Shown in pieces: positions 9,265-20,408 of a stretch of DNA of 64,000 nucleotides; the first letter of the stretch is position 1; every line of letters begins with the position of its first letter. Below the pieces are notes generated by a model that was not told where the DNA came from, did no database searches, and saw nothing but the letters and a program-made list of their open reading frames with translations. This DNA is from Prochlorococcus sp. AH-736-L23. GTDB lineage: Bacteria; Cyanobacteriota; Cyanobacteriia; PCC-6307; Cyanobiaceae. Where the stretch lies: the NCBI GenBank assembly GCA_028141225.1, contig JAOIPS010000003.1, positions 18,380 through 82,379 on the forward strand, in the 5' to 3' direction. Made by a program: the position numbers and the translations under genes.

Positions 9265-9816
9265 ATGAAAATAATTCAATGGATTCTAATAGTATTAATT
9301 TTCTTAAGTCCATATAAAGCAAATGCCTCTAGAGATTCTGATAGTTACGATGGAAACATCTTTCCTATATACGCAGGGAATGGAGCTATAGTTCCTCCCC
9401 AGACAACTCTTCAGGAATCATTAAAAAATAAAAGAGTAGCAGTTTTATTTTTTTATCTTGACGATAGCTCAGATAGTAAAGCTATGGCTCCGATAATATC
9501 TGGTTTGGATTTGATATGGAGAAATAATATAGATATCATTGCTCTAACTACTGATGAATTACAGGATAAAGGAAAGTCTGATCTTAGAAATGAACCTAAT
9601 TATTATTGGAACGGATTAATTCCACAAACGTTAATTTTTAATAGTGCTGGTGAAGTTAAATATGATAAAAATGGATTGATTAATATTGATGAATTAAACA
9701 AAGTTATAGGGGATTTAAAAGGAATTGATATAGAAGATACGACATTTTCTGTAGAAAGTTTTAATGAATACAACAGTATCATTTCTGAAAAAAAAGATAA
9801 AAACATAAATAAATAA
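9265..9816 (+). CDS. thylakoid/periplasmic thioredoxin-fold-like protein
   Basis: N-terminal signal/TM segment; LKNKRVAVLFFYLDDSSDSKAMAP...LIPQTLIFNSAGEVKY thioredoxin-like layout without a CxxC. Confidence 0.55.
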   Translation: MKIIQWILIVLIFLSPYKANASRDSDSYDGNIFPIYAGNGAIVPPQTTLQESLKNKRVAVLFFYLDDSSDSKAMAPIISGLDLIWRNNIDIIALTTDELQDKGKSDLRNEPNYYWNGLIPQTLIFNSAGEVKYDKNGLINIDELNKVIGDLKGIDIEDTTFSVESFNEYNSIISEKKDKNINK

Positions 9817-9826
9817 ATAAATAAAA

Positions 9827-10993
9827 ATGATATTAATAAATATCCTCTTAGTTCTTTTAATTTTTTTAATTCTTTCAGATTTATATATTAAAAACTCACC
9901 CAAATCAAAGTTAAATCTAGAACCTATAAATTACAAAATCAAAAAAAAGGATGGTTTAAAGGAATTAATTATTGATTTAAAAATAACTAATAAAAGTAAA
10001 ACCAAAGAAACGATGGTATCTAATATAAATTTTGAATTAGATTTTTTTAAAAGTAGAACTAACGAATATTGCCAAAATTTTAATTATCAAGAAGATATCT
10101 ATATATATGAAAATAACAAAATCAAAAATTTAAATAATTATTGGCCAACAACAATTATCAAGTCAAATTCAGAATTATTTGTGAGAATCATATATAAGTT
10201 TAGCAATAATAATTTAAGAAAAAAAATAAAATATCTATGGTTAAAAGTAAATTGGGAGAACTATGGACATTTTGGTATTTCAAATAATAAGGATTGTTTG
10301 TTGATTAATTTAGATGGTCAGAAACAAAGGCCGAAAGAAGTTTTTGAAATTCCAATAAATAATAAATATAAAGCTATTGCTATCAAAACTGATTTACTTG
10401 GTTGCTTTGATAACCCAGTAGGAACTGTGATTGAATACTGCAAAGGAATTATAGAAAAAAATGATATTTTAACAATCGGTGAGAGTCCGTTAGCTATTAT
10501 GCAAAATAGATATATTTCCCCTCAAAATTTAGAATATAGTTTATTTTCGAAAGCTTTATGTTATTTTTTTAACCCTACAAGCAGTCTCGCAACAGCTTGC
10601 GGCATGCAATTATTAATAAATAGAATAGGAGTCACAAGAATAACCTTTGCATTACTTGTTGGATTTCTCTTCAAATCAGTTGGTATTAAGGGTATGTTTT
10701 ATAGGTTAACTGGTTCAGAATCATCTCTCATTGATGATATGAGCGGTACAGTTACGCCTTATGACAAGAGTATAGTTATGGGTCCTCTCAATGCAGATTT
10801 ATTTTGTATGGAGGTATCGAACTATCTGAATATAGATGTTGCTGTAGTCGATGTTAATGATCTTGGAGGTGTGAAAGTCTTAGCTAGTTCAAATAAAAAA
10901 GTAAATAAAATACTAAAAAGAAACTTAATATCTAATCCAGCTGGCAATGGAGATGAAAAAACCCCTATAGTGTTAATAAGAGAAAAAAAGTAA
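9827..10993 (+). CDS. membrane-anchored F420-0:gamma-glutamyl ligase (CofE)-like protein
   Basis: N-terminal TM helix; GTVIEYCKGIIEKNDILTIGESPLAIMQNR ... SLIDDMSGTVTPYDKSIVMGPLNAD resembles the CofE-like family. Confidence 0.7.
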   Translation: MILINILLVLLIFLILSDLYIKNSPKSKLNLEPINYKIKKKDGLKELIIDLKITNKSKTKETMVSNINFELDFFKSRTNEYCQNFNYQEDIYIYENNKIKNLNNYWPTTIIKSNSELFVRIIYKFSNNNLRKKIKYLWLKVNWENYGHFGISNNKDCLLINLDGQKQRPKEVFEIPINNKYKAIAIKTDLLGCFDNPVGTVIEYCKGIIEKNDILTIGESPLAIMQNRYISPQNLEYSLFSKALCYFFNPTSSLATACGMQLLINRIGVTRITFALLVGFLFKSVGIKGMFYRLTGSESSLIDDMSGTVTPYDKSIVMGPLNADLFCMEVSNYLNIDVAVVDVNDLGGVKVLASSNKKVNKILKRNLISNPAGNGDEKTPIVLIREKK

Positions 10994-12049
10994 ATGAAAA
11001 AAGATACCTCTTATTCTTTTCAATCTAAAAAAGGAATTGAAGTAACTTTTGAAGAACTCCATATAAGGCACATTAACCTTTTAATAGATATTAAAAATAA
11101 GGAATTGAATAATTGGTTTTTAAAGATGGCAATTATAAATACCTTTGATGACTTAAAAATCTTTTTAAATAACCTTAAGAAAAATAAAAATAAATGCATA
11201 ATTGCTATACATGGAAACGAAATTATTGGTTATTTGAATATTTTTCCTTTAAACAAAAAAGAGACTTGCTTAAAAATATCTAACCCTAAGTTGATTAACA
11301 AAGAGTGTTCCCTAACAGATAAACAATTAACTTTAGGATTGATAAAAAAATCTATCTCAATAAAAGATATCAAAACTTCAAGTTGGATAATTAACTCTGA
11401 TATAAATAATGTTGACCTCATATCAACCTCAAGAGAATTAGGCTTTCAGCCTTTAGGAGAGATAATCCTTTGGGATGGTTCTGATCTAAATAAATCTATG
11501 AAGGAAAATACCAATGCCTATCAATTAATTAATGAATTCCAAAAGATTAATAAACAAAATATATTAAAAATAGTGAATTTTATAAGATCAAATCAATCTC
11601 CCTTAATAAGAAATATTTTAGATTTTGATCAAGACGACATTCTTAAAAGAAATAATTCTAAAAGTGGGGCCTTAATATATGAAAATTCAGTTTTATGTAC
11701 AATTTTAAAAGATATAAATTATCAAAACGAAGAGATTTATACTTTAACTATAAGTAGGTATTGGGATAAGAGATTCAATTCTATTTTAAAAGAATTTATA
11801 AAAAGATTTTTTGAAAAATCACCTATTTCATATTTAAAAACTTATAAAGAAAATTCTCAATTAAATCTTTTTCTTGAAGAATGTAATCTCAAAGAAAAAA
11901 ATCAAGAAATAATTCTTATCAGGAACACAATAGTTAAAAATGAAGCCAAACAAGTAAATATAATAAATCAATCTTTGGAATCAATCTTTGAAAAATTAAG
12001 TCCTCAAGGTAATCCATATCCATCTCCTTTTCCATTAAAAACAAAGTGA
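10994..12049 (+). CDS. GNAT-like hypothetical protein
   Basis: N-terminal [19 protein letters not shown] is GNAT-like; weak overall. Confidence 0.45.
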   Translation: MKKDTSYSFQSKKGIEVTFEELHIRHINLLIDIKNKELNNWFLKMAIINTFDDLKIFLNNLKKNKNKCIIAIHGNEIIGYLNIFPLNKKETCLKISNPKLINKECSLTDKQLTLGLIKKSISIKDIKTSSWIINSDINNVDLISTSRELGFQPLGEIILWDGSDLNKSMKENTNAYQLINEFQKINKQNILKIVNFIRSNQSPLIRNILDFDQDDILKRNNSKSGALIYENSVLCTILKDINYQNEEIYTLTISRYWDKRFNSILKEFIKRFFEKSPISYLKTYKENSQLNLFLEECNLKEKNQEIILIRNTIVKNEAKQVNIINQSLESIFEKLSPQGNPYPSPFPLKTK

Positions 12050-12507
12050 AATTTTGCAAACCTAAACCCAAGTCAATTTTGAGTTTGGATATAGGTACTA
12101 AAAGAATAGGATTAGCTTATTGTGATCCTCTATGCATAACATCAAATATACTTCCAGCAGTAAAACGGTTTGAAAATAATCAGGAGATTAAAATCATTAG
12201 AAATTATATAAATAAATTAAATTTGAGTGGGTTTATTGTGGGTATTCCACTAGATGGAGAAGGTCAAATGACCACTCAAGCTATTGACTGTAAAAATTAC
12301 GGTCAATTACTTTCAAATGAATTAAGGCTTCCATTTTCATACGTCAACGAACATAGTTCAACTTGGGAATCTTCAAATAGATTTGGAATAAAAAAAGATA
12401 AGTCAGGATTGATTGATAGTTTTTCAGCAAAAATAATACTTGAACAATGGATCGAAGAAGGTCCTGAATTAGAAGAAAAAGCTGGTAAACCTCAGATAAA
12501 ATATTAG
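12046..12507 (+). CDS. YqgF/RuvX Holliday-junction-resolvase-like protein
   Basis: [47 protein letters not shown] start overlapping the upstream stop (GTGA). Confidence 0.85.
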   Translation: MKFCKPKPKSILSLDIGTKRIGLAYCDPLCITSNILPAVKRFENNQEIKIIRNYINKLNLSGFIVGIPLDGEGQMTTQAIDCKNYGQLLSNELRLPFSYVNEHSSTWESSNRFGIKKDKSGLIDSFSAKIILEQWIEEGPELEEKAGKPQIKY

Positions 12508-12532
12508 TATTAAATTGCATAGACACTTTTAA

Positions 12533-13069
12533 ATGAAAGAAGCCAACTCAAATGATAATTATGATGTACAGACTCTTTTATTAAATGACTCAAATGGAAA
12601 CGAGCTATTTTGTTATCTTGAACAATTAGTAAGTGTTGAAGGCCAAGAATATGCTTTATTAACGCCAGTTGATACTCCAGTAAGTCTTTTTAAGATAAAT
12701 GAAAAAGATGAACCTGAACTAATTGAGAAAATAGATAAAAATGAACAAATACTAAAAAATGCTGAAGCAGTTCTTCAAGAACATGATTTAAGACTTATCA
12801 GATCAGCCGTTACATTAACGGTATCAGGAGAACTTGAAGAACCAATTTACGATGAATTAGAAGAAGATTACGTCGATGATGATAGTGAGAGTTATGAATT
12901 GCTCGTTAACTTTAATCTTTTTGACCAAGAATATGGCTTATATATTCCACTAGATCCTTTTTTTATTGTGGGTAAATTAAAAGACAAAGGTGTATTATTA
13001 GTTGAAGATGATGAGTTTGATAAAATTCAACCTTTGATTGAAACTGAGCTTGAAAAAAGTAGTTCTTAA
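12533..13069 (+). CDS. DUF3727-family acidic protein
   Basis: CYLEQLVSVEGQEYALLTPVDTPVSLF; family recalled from cyanobacteria. Confidence 0.65.
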   Translation: MKEANSNDNYDVQTLLLNDSNGNELFCYLEQLVSVEGQEYALLTPVDTPVSLFKINEKDEPELIEKIDKNEQILKNAEAVLQEHDLRLIRSAVTLTVSGELEEPIYDELEEDYVDDDSESYELLVNFNLFDQEYGLYIPLDPFFIVGKLKDKGVLLVEDDEFDKIQPLIETELEKSSS

Positions 13070-13074
13070 AATAA

Positions 13075-13569
13075 ATGAGATCTATCCTAAAAGTTAATTG
13101 GGATTCAAACGGACCAATATATGCGATTTCTCAATCTGAGTTGCAAAAAAAAGGAATTCATTCTCTATTGCTAGATGTGGATGGGACTCTAGTAAATAGA
13201 AAATCAAATATGATCCCTAAAGCTGTAAAAAATTGGATCATAGAATCTAAAAAACTTTTCTCCTTATATCTAATAAGTAATAATCCATCAAAAAAAAGAA
13301 TCGCAAAATTAGCGAAAGAATTAAATTTAAGGTACAAATGCAATGCATCAAAGCCAAGAAAAAAAGTAACTTTGTCTGCTATCAAAGAAATTGGCATTAA
13401 GCCAGAAAATATAGCCATTATCGGCGACAGGATTTTTACAGATATTATCGTTGGTAATAGATGTAATATAAAAACAATCTTAGTTAAGCGATTAAATAGA
13501 GATGGCTTACCTATAAAATTTAATTTAACTTTGACAATAGAAAAATTAATTTCTCATTTTATAAAATGA
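13075..13569 (+). CDS. YqeG-family HAD (class IIIA) phosphatase
   Basis: [42 protein letters not shown]. Confidence 0.88.
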   Translation: MRSILKVNWDSNGPIYAISQSELQKKGIHSLLLDVDGTLVNRKSNMIPKAVKNWIIESKKLFSLYLISNNPSKKRIAKLAKELNLRYKCNASKPRKKVTLSAIKEIGIKPENIAIIGDRIFTDIIVGNRCNIKTILVKRLNRDGLPIKFNLTLTIEKLISHFIK

Positions 13570-14648
13570 AAACTTGGGTAATAAAAATTGGTACCAGTAT
13601 TTTAAGAGGGACAAAGGAAACATCAACAGAAGAAATTATTGAAACCCTTTCTAGATCCTTTACAGATTTTCTTTCAAAAGGAAACAAATTAATTCTAGTA
13701 ACTAGTGGAGCCGTTGGATTAGGTTGCCAAAAATTGAATATAGAAACAAGACCAAATGATTTAAGTACCCTTCAAGCTACTGCTGCAGTAGGTCAAGTTA
13801 ATTTAATGTCCTTATACGATAAAGTCTTTAATAAATTAGGTCATAATATTGCTCAAATTTTAATAACTAAAGCTGATTTTAATTCACGGGAATCCTTTAA
13901 TAACGCTTCTAAAACTTTAAAAAAACTAATAGATTTGAATGTTATTCCAATAGTAAATGAAAATGATACCGTAGCCAATGAAGAGCTTAAATATGGAGAT
14001 AATGATACCCTCTCTGCTTTAGTTGCCTTAGCGATAAATGCTAACAAGCTTATTCTATTAACCGATATTGAAAATCTATACTCAAAAGATCCACGTAATA
14101 ATAAAGATGCGCAACCTATTAAAGAAGTTCATAATAGTGAATTAAAAGAAATTAAAGATAAAAATATTCAAAACTCAAATAATGAATGGGGAACAGGAGG
14201 AATTTCTACAAAATTAATTTCTGCCGAAATAGCAACAAAAGGAGGAGTTGAAGTCCAACTAGTTGATGGAACTAATAAAAAAAACTTAATTGAAATTTTT
14301 AATGATAATAAAATTGGGACTTTATTTTATCCAGTAGAAAAACCTATAGGAAACAAAAAAAGTTGGCTCTCACATGCAATTCAAACAGTTGGGAAAATCA
14401 CTTTGGATGATGGCGCTTCTTTTGCAATTAAAAAAAAAGGTGCTTCACTTTTAGCGGTTGGTGTTAAGAATGTAGAAGGAAACTTTACAATTAATCAGGC
14501 AGTTAAAATCGTCAATACAAATGATAAAGAAGTTGCAAAAGGTTTAGTATCAGTAAGTAGCGACAAATTAAGAAGTATTTTAAATAATAAAGAAAATAAC
14601 AACTCCTCGATAATTGTCGTGCACAGAGATGTTCTTGCTCTCTCTTAG
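13566..14648 (+). CDS. proB: glutamate 5-kinase
   Basis: [27 protein letters not shown]...[12 protein letters not shown]-like, [13 protein letters not shown] overlap with upstream gene. Confidence 0.95.
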   Translation: MKTWVIKIGTSILRGTKETSTEEIIETLSRSFTDFLSKGNKLILVTSGAVGLGCQKLNIETRPNDLSTLQATAAVGQVNLMSLYDKVFNKLGHNIAQILITKADFNSRESFNNASKTLKKLIDLNVIPIVNENDTVANEELKYGDNDTLSALVALAINANKLILLTDIENLYSKDPRNNKDAQPIKEVHNSELKEIKDKNIQNSNNEWGTGGISTKLISAEIATKGGVEVQLVDGTNKKNLIEIFNDNKIGTLFYPVEKPIGNKKSWLSHAIQTVGKITLDDGASFAIKKKGASLLAVGVKNVEGNFTINQAVKIVNTNDKEVAKGLVSVSSDKLRSILNNKENNNSSIIVVHRDVLALS

Positions 14649-14668
14649 AAAAAAATTAAAATTGAAAA

Positions 14669-15703
14669 ATGCTTTTAAGTGATTTAGTTGATCTAATAAA
14701 AAAAGGAAATTCAAATTTTATTAGTGCCAATATTTTCGAAGATTTAAATATAGATGATGCTGCCTCATTAGATACTGCAGTTAAATATCAAATATCTTTT
14801 TTAGAAGAAAATAATATCCTTAAAGAAAAATTAGATCAAACTAAAGCATCAGCAATAATAACTACCAACAACGATGAAATCGTTAATGCCCTAAAGAAAC
14901 TCAATATTTCAAATATAATCGTTAAAAATCCAAGAATTGCATTTGCCGAAGTATTGGATTGTTTATATAAAACTATCAATTTCAAATCAGGAATTCACGC
15001 TTCAGCAGTTATAGATAAAACAGCAATAATTGGAGCAGATTGCTATATTGGACCTAATGTCTACATTGGAGAAAATACTATAATTGGTGAAAATAATCGT
15101 ATCCTTCCTGGATCATCAATTTTAGGCAATGTTCGAATAGGAAATAATAATATAATTCATCCAAATTGTGTTATTTACGAAAATACCACCCTAAAAGATA
15201 ATTGTGTAATTAATTCAAATTCAGTTATTGGATCAGAGGGATTTGGTTTTATTCCTAAAAATGGCAAATGGGTCAAGATGCCTCAAAAAGGTGGTGTAAA
15301 AATAATGAGTTTTGTAGAAATTGGAACGAATTGTTGTATTGATAGACCAGCAGTTGGATTTACTTTTATTGATGAGGGAACAAAGTTGGATAATTTAATA
15401 CAAATAGGTCATGGAGTTAAAATTGGAAAGAATTGTGCATTTGCAGCTCAAGTTGGTATCGCTGGAGGAGCAAGTATTGGAGATGGTGTTATTTTGGCAG
15501 GGCAAGTAGGAGTCAATAATAGAGTAAAAGTTGGTAATAATGTCATAGCGAGTTCAAAATGCGGAATCCATTGTGACATAGAAGATGGCAAGGTAATTAG
15601 TGGTTTCCCTGCCATGGAAAATAAATCATGGTTAAGGAGTTCAAGTATTTTTAAAAAATTACCAGAATTGGCAAAAAAACTTAGACAATTAGACAAGCAA
15701 TAA
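14669..15703 (+). CDS. lpxD: UDP-3-O-(3-hydroxyacyl)glucosamine N-acyltransferase
   Basis: Hexapeptide (left-handed beta-helix) repeats; LDNLIQIGHGVKIGKNCAFAAQVGIAGGASIGD. Confidence 0.93.
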   Translation: MLLSDLVDLIKKGNSNFISANIFEDLNIDDAASLDTAVKYQISFLEENNILKEKLDQTKASAIITTNNDEIVNALKKLNISNIIVKNPRIAFAEVLDCLYKTINFKSGIHASAVIDKTAIIGADCYIGPNVYIGENTIIGENNRILPGSSILGNVRIGNNNIIHPNCVIYENTTLKDNCVINSNSVIGSEGFGFIPKNGKWVKMPQKGGVKIMSFVEIGTNCCIDRPAVGFTFIDEGTKLDNLIQIGHGVKIGKNCAFAAQVGIAGGASIGDGVILAGQVGVNNRVKVGNNVIASSKCGIHCDIEDGKVISGFPAMENKSWLRSSSIFKKLPELAKKLRQLDKQ

Positions 15704-15731
15704 TTTATTGTTCTATTAAACAAAAATTTAA

Positions 15732-16805
15732 ATGAAGAAATATAAAATTGTTTTATTGTCGGGAGACGGAATTGGACCAGAGATTTCAGAAGTTTCAAAA
15801 AAAGTTTTAAAAAAGCTTTCTAAAAATCATAATTTCGATATTGAGATCATTGAAAAATTATTTGGAGGGATTGCTTATGAAAAATATGGGACTCCTGCTC
15901 CAGATGAGACACTAGATCAATGCAAAAAATGTGATGCTGTACTTTTAGCCTGTGTTGGAGATATTAAATATGATTCTCTTGCAAGAGAATTAAGGCCAGA
16001 AAGTGGGTTACTAAAGTTAAGATCTGCACTAAACCTTTTCGCAAATATCAGGCCCGTCAAAATAAGAAAATCTCTATTAGATGCAAGTTCATTAAAAAAA
16101 GAAATTGTTGAGCATGTAGATCTTATTGTTGTAAGAGAATTAATAGGGGGAATTTATTTTGGAAAACCAAGAGGACAAATAACAAATACAAAAATTCAAA
16201 AAGCTTTCAATACGATGGTTTATGATTCGGCCGAAATAGAGAGAATAACTGAAATAGCAATAAAAATTGCTAACCAGAGAAATAAAAAAATATGTTCTGT
16301 TGATAAATCAAACGTTCTTGAGGTTAGTCAATTGTGGAGAGATACAGTTTTAAAAATCACCTCAAAAGATAAAAATATATCTCTAAGCAATATGTACGTT
16401 GATAATGCCGCAATGCAATTAGTTAGAGATCCTGGTCAATTTGATGTAATTTTAACTAGTAATTTATTTGGAGATATTTTAAGCGATTTAGCCGCAATGT
16501 TAACTGGTTCTATTGGTATGCTTCCGTCAGCTTCTCTAAACAATAGTGGTCCTGGTGTTTTTGAACCTGTTCATGGTTCGGCTCCTGATATAGCTGGTAA
16601 AAACATAGCGAATCCTTTAGCAATGCTTTTATCTGCTTCCATGATGTTAAAAATTGGATTAAGTGAAGAAGAAGCTGCAGAAAATTTAGAAACTGCCATT
16701 GATAAAGTTTTGTCAAAAGGATTTAGAACAGCAGATTTAGCTGATGGGTCTTCTGAAGTTTTATCTTGCAGTGAAATCGGAAATAAAATAATAGATGAAA
16801 TCTAA
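15732..16805 (+). CDS. leuB: 3-isopropylmalate dehydrogenase
   Basis: LLSGDGIGPEI, VVRELIGGIYFGKPRG, SNLFGDILSDLAAMLTGSIGMLPSASL. Confidence 0.96.
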   Translation: MKKYKIVLLSGDGIGPEISEVSKKVLKKLSKNHNFDIEIIEKLFGGIAYEKYGTPAPDETLDQCKKCDAVLLACVGDIKYDSLARELRPESGLLKLRSALNLFANIRPVKIRKSLLDASSLKKEIVEHVDLIVVRELIGGIYFGKPRGQITNTKIQKAFNTMVYDSAEIERITEIAIKIANQRNKKICSVDKSNVLEVSQLWRDTVLKITSKDKNISLSNMYVDNAAMQLVRDPGQFDVILTSNLFGDILSDLAAMLTGSIGMLPSASLNNSGPGVFEPVHGSAPDIAGKNIANPLAMLLSASMMLKIGLSEEEAAENLETAIDKVLSKGFRTADLADGSSEVLSCSEIGNKIIDEI

Positions 16806-16894
16806 AAAAAAATTAATAAATAAAAAAATATTTCTAAGTTAAACATAAAGTTGGCATATGACCTGTCAGAATCATTAGATATTGTTTTTAAAAA

Positions 16895-17791
16895 ATGTCA
16901 AAACGTCATCCAGTAGTTGCTGTAACAGGATCTTCAGGAGCAGGAACAAGTACAGTAAAAAGAGCCTTTGAGCATATTTTTGCCAGAGAAGATATTGTTC
17001 CCGCAGTTGTAGAAGGTGATAGTTACCACAGATTTGAAAGAATGCCTATGAAAAAAGCTATGGCAGATGCTCTTTCAAAAGGCGAAAATTTCTCTCATTT
17101 TGGTCCAGAGGCTAATCTTTTTGACAAACTAGAAGAACTTTTTAAAATCTATGGTGAAACTGGAGGAGGGAAGAAAAGATATTATCTACATAGTCTTGAA
17201 GAAGCAGAAGAACATAATACAAGACTTGGGACATCATTAGAACCTGGGCAATTTACTCCATGGGAAGATATTCCTGAGGGAACAGATGTACTTTTTTATG
17301 AAGGTTTGCATGGCGGGGTAGAAGGTGATGGATACAATGTGGCATCTTATGCTGATTTGCTTGTTGGTGTTGTTCCGATAACAAATTTAGAGTGGATTCA
17401 AAAAATCCATAGAGATAACGCAGAGAGAGGTTACTCAGCGGAAACCATTGTAGATACTATATTAAGAAGAATGCCTGATTATATAAATCACATTTGCCCC
17501 CAATTCAGCAAAACCGATATTAATTTCCAAAGAATTCCCACAATTGACACTTCTAATCCTTTCATATGCAGAAATATCCCAACTCCTGATGAGAGCTTCG
17601 TGATCATACATTTCAGAAAAGGGGCAAGAGAGAAATGGGGGATTGATTTTCAATACTTGCTTGGAATGATTAACGATTCATTTATGTCAAGTCCAACAAG
17701 TATCGTTGTAAATGGAGGGAAAATGGGTTTTGCAATGGAACTAATTCTCACTCCAATAATTCATAAAATGATTGAGGAGAAAAATAAATAA
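16895..17791 (+). CDS. prk: phosphoribulokinase (class I, proteobacterial-like)
   Basis: VTGSSGAGTSTVKRAFEHIF, FYEGLHGGVEGDGYNVASYADLLVGVVPITNLEWIQKIHRD, 298 aa. Confidence 0.93.
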   Translation: MSKRHPVVAVTGSSGAGTSTVKRAFEHIFAREDIVPAVVEGDSYHRFERMPMKKAMADALSKGENFSHFGPEANLFDKLEELFKIYGETGGGKKRYYLHSLEEAEEHNTRLGTSLEPGQFTPWEDIPEGTDVLFYEGLHGGVEGDGYNVASYADLLVGVVPITNLEWIQKIHRDNAERGYSAETIVDTILRRMPDYINHICPQFSKTDINFQRIPTIDTSNPFICRNIPTPDESFVIIHFRKGAREKWGIDFQYLLGMINDSFMSSPTSIVVNGGKMGFAMELILTPIIHKMIEEKNK

Positions 17792-17929
17792 TTAATTTTC
17801 GATTATCAACTCAAATCATTATATTTTTTTTCTTTGAAAAGTTTTTAATCTAGAAGATCTCAAATTTTTATATATCTTTCTTGATAAAAGTACCTTATTT
17901 AGATTTAAATAGAAAAAACAGGAAACGCT

Positions 17930-18811
17930 GTGTCATTAATCGACTGGTTTGCCGCAAGGCGTAAAGATCAATTTGTTGGGAAAGTTTCTCAGGATACTGA
18001 TGAGGGAGATGGTTTGTGGGTTAAATGTTCAGAATGTTCGCAAGTAGCCTATAGAAAAGACCTAATTTCAAATTTCAATGTTTGTAATAATTGTGGTCAC
18101 CACAATAGGATAAATAGCGATGAAAGGATAAATATAATTGCTGACAAAAATTCATTCGAAGAGTTTGATAGTTCACTAAGTCCTACAGATCCTTTAGGTT
18201 TTAAAGATAGAAGATCATATGCTGATCGAATTAAAGAAAGTCAAGCAGGTACAGGTTTAAGAGATGGAGTTATAACAGGTATCTGTTCTATTAATTCAAT
18301 GCCCTTAGCATTAGCTGTTATGGATTTTAGATTCATGGGAGGATCCATGGGTTCAGTAGTTGGTGAAAAAATTACAAGGATAATTGAAAGAGCAACTTTA
18401 GAAAATTTTCCAATTCTTATTGTTTGTGCATCAGGTGGCGCAAGGATGCAAGAAGGCATGTTAAGTCTCATGCAAATGGCAAAAATATCTGGAGCACTAA
18501 AAAAACATAAAGAAAAAAATCTTCTCTATATGCCCCTATTAACTCATCCAACCACTGGGGGGGTAACAGCAAGCTTTGCAATGTTAGGTGATTTAATTTT
18601 GGCGGAACCTAAAGCTCTTATTGGATTTGCGGGAAGAAGGGTTATAGAACAAACATTAAGAGAAAAATTACCCGATAATTTTCAAACAGCTGAATATCTG
18701 CTTGAGCATGGTTTTGTTGATGTAATAGTTAAAAGAAAAGATCTCAAGAGTACTCTGACTAAAATTTTAAAAATTCATGGTGTAAAAGAACTTACAAAAG
18801 CAAATATATAA
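17930..18811 (+). CDS. accD: acetyl-CoA carboxylase carboxyltransferase beta subunit
   Basis: Zn ribbon [50 protein letters not shown]. Confidence 0.96.
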   Translation: MSLIDWFAARRKDQFVGKVSQDTDEGDGLWVKCSECSQVAYRKDLISNFNVCNNCGHHNRINSDERINIIADKNSFEEFDSSLSPTDPLGFKDRRSYADRIKESQAGTGLRDGVITGICSINSMPLALAVMDFRFMGGSMGSVVGEKITRIIERATLENFPILIVCASGGARMQEGMLSLMQMAKISGALKKHKEKNLLYMPLLTHPTTGGVTASFAMLGDLILAEPKALIGFAGRRVIEQTLREKLPDNFQTAEYLLEHGFVDVIVKRKDLKSTLTKILKIHGVKELTKANI

Positions 18812-18812
18812 T

Positions 18813-19202
18813 ATGAGAATTATTCTAAATTTTTTTTATTTTTCTTTAAGCCTTTTATTTTTTATTTTAAATTTTACTCCCTGTTCTTATGGAATAGGAA
18901 ATGTTGACTGGGTCCTACTAAAAGAGAATAATGAAGGCAAAGAATGGCTTGATAAAGGGAGTTTTAAGCAGCTTCCAAATAATGAAATAAGTGTTTTAAC
19001 AAAGTTCTTTAAAAATCCAACTAATTCTGATGATGATGGAGAGTTATCACTTTATGTAATGAGAATTAATTGCGCTGAAAAAAAGTTCAAAGATACCTCA
19101 ATAAATGGAATCCCGCAATTTAATTCAAAATGGCGAACTTCTAATAATGATGAACTTATAGATGTTGTTATTGAAAATAGTTGTTCAAGATTTATTAATT
19201 GA
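18813..19202 (+). CDS. small secreted/membrane hypothetical protein
   Basis: Hydrophobic N-terminus followed by a short polar domain; co-directional and tightly packed. Confidence 0.5.
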   Translation: MRIILNFFYFSLSLLFFILNFTPCSYGIGNVDWVLLKENNEGKEWLDKGSFKQLPNNEISVLTKFFKNPTNSDDDGELSLYVMRINCAEKKFKDTSINGIPQFNSKWRTSNNDELIDVVIENSCSRFIN

Positions 19203-19207
19203 TAAGA

Positions 19208-20305
19208 ATGAATTCTAAAAATAAAAAATTAAAAATAGCAATCGCTGGACTAGGGTTTGGTAAAAAAGTTCATTTAGAGGCACTAAAAGATTCTGATTAC
19301 TTAACTCCTGTAGCTATTTATCATTACGAGAAAAAACAAAAATCGATATTAGAAAAAGAGACTGGCCTAGATTTTTTTCATAATTGGGAGGACTTAATTA
19401 AATCTCCAGAAATTGATGGGATCATTATTGCTACCCCTCCTGAATCAAGATTTAAATTAGCAAAAAGCGCTCTTGAGAATAATAAAAATTTGCTATTGGA
19501 AAAACCTGTTTCAATATCCTCCCAAGAAATTGAAGAGCTTCAGAGAATATCTTTGATTAATAATTTAAGCGTATGTGTTGATTTTGAATATAGAGCAGTA
19601 CCTCTTTTCCTTCAGACAAAAAAACTTATTAATGAAAATATCTTAGGAGATATATATTTAGTCAAATTAGATTGGTTAATGGGCAGTAGATCCGACCCCA
19701 AAAGATCCTGGAATTGGTATTCATTGGAAGAAAAAGGTGGAGGAGTTATTGGCGCCTTAGGTACTCATGCATTTGATATGTTGAATTGGATTTTTGGAGA
19801 AGCAATAAACGTGTCTGGCAAATTAGCAACATCGATAAAAAAAAGACCTTTACCTAATTCATCTGATTCAAATGATGTTACAAGTGAAGATGTATGTTTA
19901 GCCAATATAGAAATATCAAACTACAGCTCAAATCTTATTCCATGTCAGGTATCTTTATCATCGATTTCTAAAAATGGTAGAGGATTTAGTTTAGAAATAT
20001 ATGGAAGCGAAGGTTCACTTATTCTTAAAAGCGAAAACCAAAAAGATTATGTACATGGTTTTAATTTGAAATATTCAAACAACGAAAATAAAATACAAAA
20101 TCTAACTGCAGATTCAAGTTTTAATTTTGAAAAAACATGGACTGATGGGAGAATAGCGCCAGTTTTGAGAATTCAAAATTTATGGGCTCAGAGTATAATT
20201 AATGGAACTCCTGTTATCCCAGGCTTATCTGAGGGACTTGCTAGTCATAAAGTTTGCGAAGCTATTAGAGAATCGTCGAAAAGTGGATTAAGCATCAAAA
20301 TTTAA
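19208..20305 (+). CDS. Gfo/Idh/MocA-family oxidoreductase
   Basis: IAIAGLGFGKKVH, IIIATPPESRF, LLLEKPVS; ATG at 19208 preferred over TTG 19199. Confidence 0.88.
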   Translation: MNSKNKKLKIAIAGLGFGKKVHLEALKDSDYLTPVAIYHYEKKQKSILEKETGLDFFHNWEDLIKSPEIDGIIIATPPESRFKLAKSALENNKNLLLEKPVSISSQEIEELQRISLINNLSVCVDFEYRAVPLFLQTKKLINENILGDIYLVKLDWLMGSRSDPKRSWNWYSLEEKGGGVIGALGTHAFDMLNWIFGEAINVSGKLATSIKKRPLPNSSDSNDVTSEDVCLANIEISNYSSNLIPCQVSLSSISKNGRGFSLEIYGSEGSLILKSENQKDYVHGFNLKYSNNENKIQNLTADSSFNFEKTWTDGRIAPVLRIQNLWAQSIINGTPVIPGLSEGLASHKVCEAIRESSKSGLSIKI

Positions 20306-20350
20306 GGTTATACATTTATAAGTAGCAATTATCACCCGATAAAGTATTGG

Positions 20351-20389
20351 ATTGATTTTATTTTTTTTTCATATTCTGGAAAAATCAAT
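20351..20389 (+). other. AU-rich inverted repeat in fda leader
   Basis: ATTGATTTT (20351-20359) / AAAATCAAT (20381-20389), 9 bp perfect, 21-nt loop, 19 nt before the fda ATG. Confidence 0.3.
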
Positions 20390-20408
20390 TGAACTGAATT
20401 ATTAAAGA

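Noticed and set aside
15448-15798. 116-aa minus-strand ORF
   Set aside because: Antisense to the lpxD 3' end and leuB 5' end; repeats reflect the lpxD hexapeptide codons.
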